A program made the translations under genes and the position numbers. A stretch of 53,399 bases of DNA from Bacteroidia bacterium (GTDB lineage Bacteria; Bacteroidota; Bacteroidia; UKL13-3), in contig JAIBAK010000022.1 of assembly GCA_019695215.1 (NCBI GenBank), positions 1 to 53,399 of the forward strand, given 5' to 3'. The first letter of the stretch is position 1. Each line of letters begins with the position of its first letter. The notes below the pieces were generated by a model. That model saw nothing but the letters and a program-made list of their open reading frames with translations, was not told the DNA's origin and made no database searches. Positions 17,213 through 26,104 of this stretch are shown here, piece by piece.

Positions 17213-17446
17213 ATGAACGAAAAAAAACACGGAAATAGCAACTGGCTCCCCTTTATTGCCGGAGCTGTTGCGGGTGGAGTAATCGGGTATTTAATTGCAT
17301 CGGGAAAAGGGAAGGAATTTTGGGAGGAGCTCAAAAAAAAGTCAGGGGAATTAAAAGATCAGCTTGGCGATGAGTTTGAAGATTTGAAAGACCTGTTTAC
17401 AGATGAAGAGCCGGAAGGAGAAAATGCCAATGGAAAACAAGGATAA
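17213..17446 (+). CDS. YtxH domain-containing small membrane protein
   Basis: A 77-residue protein with one glycine-rich membrane helix (FIAGAVAGGVIGYLIASGKGKEFWEEL) followed by a charged coiled-coil tail, the YtxH pattern. Members are linked to general stress in Firmicutes; in Bacteroidota they commonly precede small holin-like membrane proteins, as here. It is the first gene of a three-gene operon whose reading frames overlap: the next gene starts inside its last codons. Confidence 0.75.
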   Translation: MNEKKHGNSNWLPFIAGAVAGGVIGYLIASGKGKEFWEELKKKSGELKDQLGDEFEDLKDLFTDEEPEGENANGKQG

Positions 17447-17801
17447 TTATTTTACTCAACTTAAAGATGAGTTGATTGATTACGGCAAAACCAGAGTTGA
17501 TCTGGCCAAAATTACCACCTACGAAAAAACAGCACGCATTACCGCCTATATTTTTGCCTTTCTCTTGTTTTGTTTTCTGTTATTTCTTACCCTTATCATG
17601 CTAAGTTTTACAGCGGCTCATTATTTTAGTACCATCACCGGAAGTACCATTTACGGATTTGCGATAGTTGCCGTTATTGACTGCTGTTTGTTGCTTCTCT
17701 TCTGGATTTTCAGAAAAACACTCATCGAAAAACCGGTAACCAATGCCGTAATTAAATTACTTTTTGAAAATGAAACCGATGAACAGGATACACAATCTTG
17801 A
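17430..17801 (+). CDS. small membrane protein, phage-holin/Holin-X-like superfamily
   Basis: About 123 residues with two strong membrane helices (about 40-65 and 75-100) between a charged N-terminal amphipathic segment and a charged tail. It resembles the DUF1469/holin-like proteins often found next to YtxH proteins in Bacteroidota. The name reflects fold similarity; there is nothing phage-like nearby. Three in-frame ATGs exist (17403, 17424, 17430). The last is chosen because GGAG lies nine bases upstream. It overlaps the YtxH gene by 17 bp. Confidence 0.65.
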   Translation: MENKDNYFTQLKDELIDYGKTRVDLAKITTYEKTARITAYIFAFLLFCFLLFLTLIMLSFTAAHYFSTITGSTIYGFAIVAVIDCCLLLLFWIFRKTLIEKPVTNAVIKLLFENETDEQDTQS

Positions 17802-18144
17802 AACACTTCTTTTGGAAAAACAGCGGTTACACTACGAGTGCCTGCTCAAAGAAGAAAAATTAAAGCACCGGCTGGAGCATATAAAAGATGAAGTTCCCAA
17901 ACTCATAAAACATGCCCTTCCGGTTGATCAGTTAAACCTTTCGGGTATCTTAAAAATGGTGAGTAGTTTACTTTTAAAACCCGGTGCTTCCGATATTGCA
18001 GCAACAGGTGCTTCTGCCGCTTTGGGTACAGCCGAAATGGTACTTGCCAAAACACTTTTCAGGATAGCAAATAAAGTTTTCTCCCGGAAAAAAACGCATG
18101 AACATAAGCCCGCTGAACACAAACCAACCGGACACAAACATTAA
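17770..18144 (+). CDS. uncharacterised protein, third gene of the YtxH operon
   Basis: About 124 residues. The N-terminal half is a charged helical region (LLLEKQRLHYECLLKEEKLK), the middle (about 60-95) is alanine/glycine-rich and could lie in or on the membrane (IAATGASAALGTAEMVLAKT), and the tail is a histidine/lysine-rich repeat (HEHKPAEHKPTGHKH) that might bind metal or polyanions. I do not recognise the family. It overlaps the preceding gene by 32 bp, so co-translation is likely. ATGs at 17770 and 17779 are both possible. Its TAA interlocks with the stop of the convergent permease gene. Confidence 0.6.
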   Translation: MKPMNRIHNLETLLLEKQRLHYECLLKEEKLKHRLEHIKDEVPKLIKHALPVDQLNLSGILKMVSSLLLKPGASDIAATGASAALGTAEMVLAKTLFRIANKVFSRKKTHEHKPAEHKPTGHKH

Positions 18145-19361
18145 CGGGATACTGACAGGCGGGAAGCCCTTAAAGCGGGGTAATAAGACGTAATAAAACC
18201 AATCACCACTGCGGTCCCCAATACAACGGGGAAATCCCAAAAATTCATTTTTACCGGATACGCTTCAACCACCATACTTCCTTCTCCTCCGAATTTTACC
18301 AACCCGTACCTTTGCTGCGCATAACAAATTGCCACCCCAATGACAATACCAATAACTGAACCCAGTAAAGTTACAATAAAGCCCTCCATCAGGAATATAC
18401 GTTTTATCAGGGAAGCATGGGCCCCCATAGCCTGCATCACGCGTATGTCATTTTCCTTTTCTATCACCAGCATATACAACGAGCCGGTAACATTGAATGC
18501 CGCAATCAACAAGATAAATGTAAGAATAAGGTAAACCGCAATTTTTTCGGATTTCATAATGCGATACAGCACTTCGTTTTGCTGATACCTGTTTTTTACA
18601 TTAAACGCACTTCCTAATATCTGTTTAATTTCCGCCTGTACTTCAAACAACCTGTCTTCATTTTTCAGATTAATTTCATAAGATGAAATTTGATTTGGAT
18701 AGTCAAGAATTTCGCGGGCAAATCGCATTGGAACAAATACGTATTTATTATCTATACTTTCTTCGAGCACAAAAATACCCGAAGGCAATATTTTCCCTTC
18801 AGAAAAAGCTTTATCCGGACGAATTAAGGGATTTCCGTCCCTGCGTGGAACATATACATGCAGCGGCACCATATGGTTATACGGATTTACCGAAAGTTTA
18901 TAGGCAATACCTCCACCAACTATAGCATAGTTAAACGCCCCCCTTTGCAATCTGCTTTCACCCTGAACTATCAAACTATCCATTCGCACCATTTTGGTGT
19001 AATTGGCACTCACTCCCTTTATGGTGGCAATATTTTGTTTCCGATCGTATTTGAGCAAAACATTTTCCTCCAGAATTTCACTTGCGTACAGCACATCCTG
19101 CAGGTTTACTATTTCCTTTAGTTTAGATGAATCGGGCAAAAAAACTTTTCCGGTTTTAGGCGTAATTTTAATATCAGGATAAAACGAATGATACAGCGAA
19201 TCAACCAAAACTTCAAACCCGTTAAATGCCGATAACACTACAATTAATGCCATGCTGCCAAACGCAAATCCCACAACGGAAATAGCCGTTATAACATTAC
19301 TGATATTTCTTTTTCGTTTAGAAAAAAAATACTTGCGGGCAATATAGTAGCTCAGGTTCAT
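18141..19361 (-). CDS. FtsX-like/LolC-LolE-type ABC transporter permease
   Basis: A 406-residue permease with one N-terminal helix (ISVVGFAFGSMALIVVLSAF), a periplasmic MacB-like domain of about 220 residues and three C-terminal helices with the FtsX signature (ENDIRVMQAMGAHASLIKRIFLMEG). This is the architecture of lipoprotein-releasing LolC/LolE subunits, which extract outer-membrane lipoproteins from the inner membrane with the ATPase LolD. No ATPase gene is adjacent. It follows rbfA by 14 bp on the same strand, an arrangement I recall as common in Bacteroidota, so both probably share a transcript. Confidence 0.85.
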   Translation of the reverse strand: MNLSYYIARKYFFSKRKRNISNVITAISVVGFAFGSMALIVVLSAFNGFEVLVDSLYHSFYPDIKITPKTGKVFLPDSSKLKEIVNLQDVLYASEILEENVLLKYDRKQNIATIKGVSANYTKMVRMDSLIVQGESRLQRGAFNYAIVGGGIAYKLSVNPYNHMVPLHVYVPRRDGNPLIRPDKAFSEGKILPSGIFVLEESIDNKYVFVPMRFAREILDYPNQISSYEINLKNEDRLFEVQAEIKQILGSAFNVKNRYQQNEVLYRIMKSEKIAVYLILTFILLIAAFNVTGSLYMLVIEKENDIRVMQAMGAHASLIKRIFLMEGFIVTLLGSVIGIVIGVAICYAQQRYGLVKFGGEGSMVVEAYPVKMNFWDFPVVLGTAVVIGFITSYYPALRASRLSVSR

Positions 19362-19375
19362 CGGGCAACAACCGG

Positions 19376-19738
19376 CTATTCAGCAGGCTTATCTTTGTTC
19401 AACCGCTTAAAAACCTCTTCCATATGCTGCACATAATCCAGACTATCATCAAGAATAAAGTGCAGTTCAGGAACCTTTCGGGCCTGATTTTTTATGCGTC
19501 CGGCCAGTAAATGACGGATTTCCCTGCTGTGCAGATTTACCAGTTCAAAAAGATAGTCTTTGTTTTTCCCGTTTAAAAAACTGATAAAAACCTTTACATA
19601 TCCCAAATCGGGCGACACTTCTGTGCTGCTGATGGTAATAAACGCTCCTTCGAACAATGCGCTGCTTTTTTCCTGAAAAATAGATGCCAGTTCTTTCTGA
19701 ACCAGCTTCGCGTATTTCTCCTGTCTGATACTTGTCAT
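19376..19738 (-). CDS. rbfA: 30S ribosome-binding factor RbfA
   Basis: A 120-residue RbfA, a KH-like protein that binds the 30S subunit and helps mature the 5' end of 16S rRNA, including during cold adaptation. Family features visible: RQEKYAKLVQKELASIFQEK at the start, TEVSPDLGYVKVFISF in the middle and PELHFILDDSLDYVQHMEEVF at the end. It is the first gene of a two-gene operon with the LolC/E-like permease. Confidence 0.93.
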   Translation of the reverse strand: MTSIRQEKYAKLVQKELASIFQEKSSALFEGAFITISSTEVSPDLGYVKVFISFLNGKNKDYLFELVNLHSREIRHLLAGRIKNQARKVPELHFILDDSLDYVQHMEEVFKRLNKDKPAE

Positions 19739-19839
19739 GTGGCAAATATCCGTAAAAACAGGGAATATGCTTTTTAAATAATGGGGATTTGTTGTAAAAG
19801 TGAAGGTAAAGTCTTAAAATTACATCGTCAAAGCATACA

Positions 19840-21366
19840 ATGGCACTTATAAATTCACTTTTATCCTGGTACTTCAGAAGCCGAATAAAGCAGGTTGAAT
19901 TTTTTATGCAAAATCCCGAGGAAGTTCAGCGAAATAAACTCATGGAACTTATTCGCACAGCTGAAAATACAGAATGGGGAAAAAAGTACGGGTATAAAAG
20001 TATTTTTAAAGAAGATGAATTTAAAAATCGCGTTCCGGTAAATAATTACGACTCGTTAAAACCCTTTATAGAACGCAACATGAAGGGTGAACAGAATGTG
20101 CTTTGGCCTTCCGAGATAAAGTGGTTTGCTAAATCATCGGGAACCACAGCCGATAAAAGTAAATTTATTCCGGTAAGTTTTGAAACCATGGATGAATGCC
20201 ATTTTAATGCCGGTCGCGATGTGCTCACTTTATACTGCAATCAAAAAGAAAACACGCAACTTTTTGATGGGAAAGGACTGGTGATTGGCGGAAGCCATCA
20301 GGTAAACAGAATGAATGAAGAAGTTTTTTATGGTGACCTTTCAGCTGTAATCATGCAAAATCTCCCTTTTTGGGTACACTTCTTACGAACTCCTGAATTA
20401 TCAATTGCCTTACTCGATGACTGGGAATCGAAACTGGATAAAATGGCCAATGCCACGGTAAATGAAAATGTAACCAATATTTCAGGAGTACCCACCTGGA
20501 CACTTGTGCTCTTTAATCGTTTATTTGAAATGACCGGTAAACGAAACTTAACCGAGATATGGCCCAACCTTGAATTATATGTGCACGGAGGGGTAAGCTT
20601 CACCCCTTATCGTAATCAATTTAAGCAACTCATCAGTTCGCCCGGAATGAATTATATGGAAACCTACAACGCATCCGAGGGTTTTTTCGGCATTCAGGAC
20701 GATTTAAGCAGTGAAGATATGTTACTGATGCTTGATTATGGGCTCTACTACGAATTTATGCCTATGAGCGAGTATGGGAAAGAACACCCTGCTACTTATA
20801 GCCTTTCGCAGGTTGTTCCTTTTGAAAACTATGCGCTCATTATTTCAAATAATTCAGGATTGTGGCGCTACCTCATTGGCGACACCATCCAGTTTACTTC
20901 CGTAAAACCGTTTCGATTTAAAATTACCGGCAGAACCAAACATTTTATTAATGCTTTTGGCGAGGAATTGATTGTTGAAAACGCTGATCGTGCGGTGGCT
21001 GAAGCCTGCAGAATCTTGAACGCTCAGGTTTCTGAGTACACTGCCGCACCGGTTTTTTTAGATAATCAGGGCAAAGGAGGACATGAATGGCTGATAGAAT
21101 TTGAAAAGGAACCAGGGAGTATAGAACTTTTCAGAGAGGAACTTGACAATGCCCTGAAAAATGTAAATAGCGACTACGAGGCCAAACGGCAAAAGGATAT
21201 TTCTCTCCAAAAGCCTTTGGTAAGGGTAATGCAGAAAGGAAGCTTTCATCGCTGGCTTAAAGCAAAGGGCAAATTAGGAGGGCAACATAAAGTACCACGA
21301 TTATCAAATACCCGCGATTATGTAGAAGGGATTTTGACAATGATAGAGAATGAACGCAGGAAATAA
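19840..21366 (+). CDS. GH3 family (auxin-responsive-promoter type) acyl-adenylate enzyme
   Basis: A 508-residue member of the GH3 family. Plant GH3 enzymes adenylate carboxylic acids such as auxin or jasmonate and join them to amino acids. The ATP-binding motif region is KWFAKSSGTTADKSKFIP at about 99-116, followed by the second conserved region METYNASEGFFG and the hinge region LWRYLIGDTIQFTS. Bacterial homologs are common in Bacteroidota and their substrates are unknown. The downstream methyltransferase gene starts 17 bp before this stop, so both products probably act together. The ATG at 19840 gives the usual family N-terminus. Confidence 0.9.
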   Translation: MALINSLLSWYFRSRIKQVEFFMQNPEEVQRNKLMELIRTAENTEWGKKYGYKSIFKEDEFKNRVPVNNYDSLKPFIERNMKGEQNVLWPSEIKWFAKSSGTTADKSKFIPVSFETMDECHFNAGRDVLTLYCNQKENTQLFDGKGLVIGGSHQVNRMNEEVFYGDLSAVIMQNLPFWVHFLRTPELSIALLDDWESKLDKMANATVNENVTNISGVPTWTLVLFNRLFEMTGKRNLTEIWPNLELYVHGGVSFTPYRNQFKQLISSPGMNYMETYNASEGFFGIQDDLSSEDMLLMLDYGLYYEFMPMSEYGKEHPATYSLSQVVPFENYALIISNNSGLWRYLIGDTIQFTSVKPFRFKITGRTKHFINAFGEELIVENADRAVAEACRILNAQVSEYTAAPVFLDNQGKGGHEWLIEFEKEPGSIELFREELDNALKNVNSDYEAKRQKDISLQKPLVRVMQKGSFHRWLKAKGKLGGQHKVPRLSNTRDYVEGILTMIENERRK

Positions 21367-22423
21367 AGAGCAAGAGGATACAATCGCATTTGACCGGAAT
21401 AAAATTTATGGAAATCTTTTTGAAGAGCCCGCTCCAAAAGATTATTCTTCGCCCATTCCCTGGGAAATTCAACGGTGTATTTCTTCGACTAATGGAAAAC
21501 ACTACGCAAAATTAATTACTAAGTTAAAAGAGTATCCTCAATATGAATTACCGGTAAAGGCAATTCAAAAACCCGGGTTAATGCTTGATATTGGAAATGG
21601 CTGGGGAAGGTGGCTGGTGGCCGGTAGCAAAAAAGGATATATACCCATTGGCATTGATCTGAGACTGGCCTACTGCAAAATAGCCCTTAAAACCATGCGG
21701 CATTTTAATACAAACGGATATACTGTGGTTGCCGATCTCGAAAACATCCCCTTTAAAGATAATCTTTTTGAACTGATATGGTCGTTTAGTGTAATTCAGC
21801 ACACACACGAACAACGAATGAAAAATTGTCTGCAACATGCAGAACGTTTATTATCCGAAAAAGGTAATGTGATGCTTGAATTTCCAAATAAAAGCGGCAT
21901 TCGGAACAGATTTATCTCCTTACCCCATCCTGAAGAAAAAAAATACAATAGTTGGTGTGTGCGATACTATAGCATTCAGGAATACAAAAATATAATCTCT
22001 TCTTTTTTCTCAGGATTTTCCTTCTCCAATCATAGCTTTTTAGGCATTGGCGTACTTAAGGAGGATTTGAAATATGTACCTTTCCCTGACAAAATTTTAT
22101 GTGCGGTTTCGCTGCTGCTGTCGGGATTCACAAAAATTATCCCGGGAATGAAATATTGGTCAGATAGCATTTACATTCGCGCATCTAAAAAAAATTATCC
22201 CCGGGTCAATAACTCAAAAAGCATAGAAGAATTTTGGAAATTACACAGGGCTTACCCCGGACGAAACCTGAATGTGATTCCCCTGCTTAGATGTCCTGCA
22301 TATGGAGATTCACTTACTTTAAGTGAATGCGGAACAAAGTTAATTTCGGGGAATAACTGCATTTATTATCCGATTATTGATGAAATTCCGGTGCTTATTA
22401 AAAGCGAGGCCCGCAGTTACTGA
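21350..22423 (+). CDS. SAM-dependent methyltransferase with a degenerate Trm112-like tail
   Basis: A 357-residue class I methyltransferase: SAM motif LDIGNGWGRWLVAG at about 79-92, acidic IGIDLRLAY, then DLENIPFKDNLFELIWS, the Methyltransf_11 pattern. The last 60 residues read LLRCPAYGDSLTLSECG and YYPIIDEIPVL, which matches the small Trm112-type zinc domain often fused to such enzymes, but the canonical second cysteine of the CPxC knuckle is absent and the other cysteines are out of place. Substrate unknown. It overlaps the GH3 gene by 17 bp and is likely translated with it. It is convergent with the prenyl synthase gene with a 9-bp gap. Confidence 0.83.
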   Translation: MNAGNKEQEDTIAFDRNKIYGNLFEEPAPKDYSSPIPWEIQRCISSTNGKHYAKLITKLKEYPQYELPVKAIQKPGLMLDIGNGWGRWLVAGSKKGYIPIGIDLRLAYCKIALKTMRHFNTNGYTVVADLENIPFKDNLFELIWSFSVIQHTHEQRMKNCLQHAERLLSEKGNVMLEFPNKSGIRNRFISLPHPEEKKYNSWCVRYYSIQEYKNIISSFFSGFSFSNHSFLGIGVLKEDLKYVPFPDKILCAVSLLLSGFTKIIPGMKYWSDSIYIRASKKNYPRVNNSKSIEEFWKLHRAYPGRNLNVIPLLRCPAYGDSLTLSECGTKLISGNNCIYYPIIDEIPVLIKSEARSY

Positions 22424-22432
22424 GAAGAAACC

Positions 22433-23407
22433 TTACTTGTTGCGGTCGATAATATAATGTACCAGTTGAATTAAGGCTCTTTTACTATCACTATCCGGAA
22501 TAGTTGTGAGGCAGACAAGGGCTTCCTGAATGTAATTTTGCATCACTTTTTTGGTATATTCAATTCCGCCATGTGAATTAACATACGAAATCAGTTCATT
22601 TACCTTTTCCTTCTTATCGTGATTTTTTTTGATGGTATTAATAATTTGCTTTCTTACTTTTTCATCAGCATTGTTCAACGTATAAATAATGGGCAGGGTG
22701 AGTTTTTTTTCTTTAATATCAATTCCCCTAGGTTTGCCAATATCATCATCCCCGTAGTCAAGCAAGTCATCTTTAATTTGAAACGCTATTCCAATCTTCT
22801 CCCCGAAAAGGCGCATGTTTTCAATCATATCATCGGCACCACCGGCCGATGCTGCCCCTACCGAGCAACATGAAGCAATTAAAGAGGCAGTTTTTTTTCG
22901 AATGATATCGAAATAAATTTCTTCGGTTATGTTTAGTCTGCGGGTTTTTTCAATCTGCAGCAACTCCCCTTCACTCATTTCTCGCACTGCCGTAGAAACA
23001 ATTTTTAGTAATCTGAACTCATCATTTTCAAGTGAAAGTAAGAGCCCTTTTGATAAGAGGTAATCCCCTACCAATACGGCAATTTTATTTTTCCATAAAG
23101 CATTGATAGAAAAAAAACCTCTGCGTTCGTATGCATCATCCACCACATCATCATGAACTAATGTAGCTGTATGGAGTAACTCAACCAGCGAAGCCCCTCT
23201 GTAGGTTGATTCGGTTACTCCTCCGCAGGCTTTGGCAGTCAGAAACACAAAAAGAGGCCTGATTTGCTTGCCTTTTCTCTTTACGATATAAGTCATAATG
23301 GTATCAAGCAAAGCAACATTACTTTTCATTGCATGCCTGAATTTCAACTCGAATGCTTCTAATTCAGCTGATACGGGACTTTTTATCTGATCGATGGAAC
23401 TGCTCAT
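22433..23407 (-). CDS. trans-polyprenyl diphosphate synthase (octaprenyl/solanesyl type)
   Basis: A 324-residue all-helical prenyl synthase that extends farnesyl or geranylgeranyl diphosphate with isopentenyl diphosphate, typically to the side chain of menaquinone. The first aspartate-rich motif is DDVVDD at about 86-91, and the second is KDDLLDYGDD at about 212-221. Lysine/arginine and GKQIRP (IPP binding) at about 46-51 are present. The small residues before the first motif (LLHTATLVH) are typical of medium/long-chain enzymes. IspB is the usual name, but chain length cannot be read from sequence. It starts at the ATG at 23407, divergent from radA. Confidence 0.9.
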   Translation of the reverse strand: MSSSIDQIKSPVSAELEAFELKFRHAMKSNVALLDTIMTYIVKRKGKQIRPLFVFLTAKACGGVTESTYRGASLVELLHTATLVHDDVVDDAYERRGFFSINALWKNKIAVLVGDYLLSKGLLLSLENDEFRLLKIVSTAVREMSEGELLQIEKTRRLNITEEIYFDIIRKKTASLIASCCSVGAASAGGADDMIENMRLFGEKIGIAFQIKDDLLDYGDDDIGKPRGIDIKEKKLTLPIIYTLNNADEKVRKQIINTIKKNHDKKEKVNELISYVNSHGGIEYTKKVMQNYIQEALVCLTTIPDSDSKRALIQLVHYIIDRNK

Positions 23408-23482
23408 GCGAGGGTACAAGTTTAAGCATTTTCAAAATTTTATTTATTTATTCACGCTGCAAGTTTCCTTAATCTGTTTAAA

Positions 23483-23490
23483 TAATTTTG
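23483..23490 (+). promoter_or_regulatory. -7 element of radA
   Basis: TAATTTTG fits TAnnTTTG, 24 bases before the radA ATG at 23514. It argues against a longer radA reading frame that begins at 23394. No strong -33 half is seen. Confidence 0.4.
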
Positions 23491-23513
23491 TTGTTCTAAT
23501 TTTCAGTCCCCTT

Positions 23514-24884
23514 ATGGCAAAAGTTCAAAGTAGTTTTTTCTGTCAGAATTGCGGTGCCCAATCGGCTAAGTGGGTAGGGAAATGCTCTGCTTGCGGCCAG
23601 TGGAATACCTATGTGGAAGAAGTGGTTCACAAGGATAAGGAAGCCGGAAAAAGCTGGAAACAGGAAAAAAAAGTAAGGGAAAGCAAGGCCATTCTTTTAG
23701 ATGATGTAGACTATAAGGTAGAAGACAGAATGGTGACTCCCGATAAAGAATTTAACAGAGTTTTGGGCGGAGGAATTGTTGCCGGTTCGGTGGTGTTAAT
23801 AGGTGGTGAGCCCGGAATTGGTAAGTCTACCTTACTTCTTCAAATTGCACTCAATTTTACCAAGGGTAAAGTACTGTATATATCGGGCGAAGAAAGCGAA
23901 GGGCAGGTAAAAATGCGGGCTGAAAGAATAAAATCAAAAGGAAGCACCTGCTATATTCTCACGGAAACGGTAACCCAGAGAATGTTTCGCCAGATTAAAG
24001 AAATAGAACCCGATCTCCTGATTATTGATTCAATACAAACACTTCAATCGGATTACATTGATTCCACCCCCGGAAGTATTTCACAAATAAGAGAATGTGC
24101 GGGTGAGCTTTTAAAGTATGCCAAAGAGACTGGCACCCCTGTTTTTATGATTGGCCATATAACTAAGGATGGAAATATTGCGGGGCCAAAAATTCTGGAG
24201 CACATGGTTGATACGGTTCTTCAGTTTGAAGGAGACCGAAATCATATTTACCGCATCTTGCGCACTACTAAAAACCGGTTTGGCTCCACTTCCGAAATTG
24301 GAATTTACGAAATGCAGGGAAGCGGATTGCGCGAAGTAAGCAACCCGTCAGAAATTCTGGTATCGCAGCGCGAAGAGCAACTTAGCGGAATTGGCATTTC
24401 ATCGGCTATTGAAGGGCAACGTCCTCTATTAATCGAAACCCAAGCACTGGTGAGTGCGGCAGTTTATGGAAATCCCCAACGAACTTCCAACGGATACGAC
24501 ACCAAAAGACTCAATATGCTCCTGGCGGTATTAGAAAAAAAGGTTGGTTTAAGAATGTCAACACAGGATGTTTTTATAAATATTGCAGGAGGACTTCGAA
24601 TTGAAGACCCGGCTATTGATTTGGGGGTTATTGCCGCTATGGTATCTTCATTTCACGACATCCCGGTGAATCCGCAAACCTGTTTTATCGGAGAAGTGGG
24701 CTTATCGGGAGAAATAAGGGCTGTTACCCGAATAGACCAGCGTATTTCAGAAGCTATTAAACTGGGTTACCAAACTATTTATTTATCTAAATACAATACC
24801 GGAATTGATAAAATTAAATCGGATAAATGCACTTTGGTTAAGGTAGGTAAAATAGATGAAGCACTCCACTTTTTGTTTGCCTGA
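23514..24884 (+). CDS. radA: DNA repair protein RadA (Sms)
   Basis: A 456-residue RadA, the RecA-related helicase that promotes branch migration in recombinational repair. Domains in order: a four-cysteine zinc finger (C10, C13, C24, C27), an ATPase core with Walker A GEPGIGKST at 98-106, the RadA-specific KNRFG motif at 253-257, and a C-terminal Lon-protease-like domain (VGLSGEIRAVTRIDQRI) that lacks protease function in this family. I start at MAKVQSSFFCQNCG, the usual N-terminus; the frame extends 40 codons upstream, but that part is not RadA-like and would overlap the divergent gene. Confidence 0.96.
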   Translation: MAKVQSSFFCQNCGAQSAKWVGKCSACGQWNTYVEEVVHKDKEAGKSWKQEKKVRESKAILLDDVDYKVEDRMVTPDKEFNRVLGGGIVAGSVVLIGGEPGIGKSTLLLQIALNFTKGKVLYISGEESEGQVKMRAERIKSKGSTCYILTETVTQRMFRQIKEIEPDLLIIDSIQTLQSDYIDSTPGSISQIRECAGELLKYAKETGTPVFMIGHITKDGNIAGPKILEHMVDTVLQFEGDRNHIYRILRTTKNRFGSTSEIGIYEMQGSGLREVSNPSEILVSQREEQLSGIGISSAIEGQRPLLIETQALVSAAVYGNPQRTSNGYDTKRLNMLLAVLEKKVGLRMSTQDVFINIAGGLRIEDPAIDLGVIAAMVSSFHDIPVNPQTCFIGEVGLSGEIRAVTRIDQRISEAIKLGYQTIYLSKYNTGIDKIKSDKCTLVKVGKIDEALHFLFA

Positions 24885-24923
24885 CATACACGTGATATTC
24901 CCTCTTTTGATGTTATTTGCAGT

Positions 24924-25946
24924 ATGAACAGGAATCCCCGGGATATTCTGAATCTTATTTCAACAGCCACCCCGCAAAGAGTATGGAACGCGCTGAAAGT
25001 GCTTGCCGGTTATTACCTAACACGGGTAAGCTCAAAGCCTGTTCACTGGGGAATGCCCATCAGTATTTCGATTGAACCAACCACCTCCTGTAACCTGCGC
25101 TGCCCGCAATGCCCAAGTGGTTTACGTCAGTTCACACGCGAAACCGGAATGCTTGAAAACACTATGCTCAAAAAAGTTATTGACGAACTCGCACCTACAC
25201 TCTCTTACATTACCTTTTATTTTCAGGGTGAACCTTACCTGAATAAAGAGTTTCTGAATCATGTTGAATATGCATCTCAAAAAAATATTTATACCGCAAC
25301 TTCAACCAATGCCCATTACCTCAATGAGGACACGGCCCGTAAAACAGTTGAATCAGGGCTTGACCGATTAATTATTTCAATTGATGGAATTGATCAGGAA
25401 ACATATGAGAAATACAGGGTAGGAGGATCACTGGAAAAAGTATTGGAAGGAACAAAAAACATCGTGAGCTGGAAAAAAAAGCTTAATTCACCTACCCCTC
25501 ACATCATATGGCAATTCATAGTTTTTAAACACAATGAAATTCAGATAGATAAAATAAAATCCTTAGGAAATGAATATGAAGTGGACGAGGTAAGTATAAA
25601 AACTGCTCAAATATATGATTATGAAAGCAATACCGATCTTATTCCCCAAAACACCAAGTATAGTCGGTATAAAGCTGCCGGCATATCTTACAAACTAAAA
25701 AACAGCCTGTTAAGCCATTGTTGGCGTCTTTGGAGCAGTTGCGTAATAACCTGGGATGGTCAGATTGCCCCGTGCTGTTTTGACAAAGACGCAAAATATG
25801 CTCTGGGAAGTTTAAAAACTCATTCATTTAAAGAAATCTGGAGAAATAACAACTATTTGAATTTTAGGAAATTAATAACAAAATCCAGAAATAAAATCGA
25901 CATCTGCTCCAATTGTACCGAGGGTACGAAAGTTTGGAGTGATTAA
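24924..25946 (+). CDS. radical SAM/SPASM domain protein
   Basis: A 340-residue radical SAM protein. The [4Fe-4S] motif that binds S-adenosylmethionine is C-x3-C-x2-C at cysteines 56, 60 and 63 (SCNLRCPQC). The partial-barrel core follows (YFQGEPYLN, IISIDGIDQETYEKYR). A C-terminal cysteine-rich SPASM-type region (HCWRLWSSC, APCCFD, ICSNC) would hold auxiliary iron-sulfur clusters. Such proteins modify peptides or small molecules, but no precursor peptide gene is visible beside it. It follows radA by 39 bp and may be co-transcribed. Confidence 0.88.
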   Translation: MNRNPRDILNLISTATPQRVWNALKVLAGYYLTRVSSKPVHWGMPISISIEPTTSCNLRCPQCPSGLRQFTRETGMLENTMLKKVIDELAPTLSYITFYFQGEPYLNKEFLNHVEYASQKNIYTATSTNAHYLNEDTARKTVESGLDRLIISIDGIDQETYEKYRVGGSLEKVLEGTKNIVSWKKKLNSPTPHIIWQFIVFKHNEIQIDKIKSLGNEYEVDEVSIKTAQIYDYESNTDLIPQNTKYSRYKAAGISYKLKNSLLSHCWRLWSSCVITWDGQIAPCCFDKDAKYALGSLKTHSFKEIWRNNNYLNFRKLITKSRNKIDICSNCTEGTKVWSD

Positions 25947-26104
25947 TTCAAATTACCCCTTTGTTTGCAACCTTTTTAAAAGTTTAGGTCTATACTGTAA
26001 CAAAGGCAAATTTTGTAAATAGAAATAAAGTGAATTTGTAATTGAATTAACTTGTTTTTATTGATTTTTTTGCCGAATTTTGGTTACTTATTGTTAAACA
26101 TTTT

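Noticed and set aside
17430..17801. Holin-like gene as evidence of a prophage
   Set aside because: The neighbours are YtxH, rbfA and other chromosomal genes; there is no lysin, terminase, capsid or integrase gene.
23394..23513. Forty extra residues at the start of RadA
   Set aside because: They overlap the divergent prenyl synthase gene, precede a -7 box, and are not part of the family; MAKVQSSFFC is the usual start.
24924..25946. Radical SAM/SPASM protein as the core of a RiPP peptide cluster
   Set aside because: No short precursor gene, leader peptide, transporter or peptidase is adjacent.
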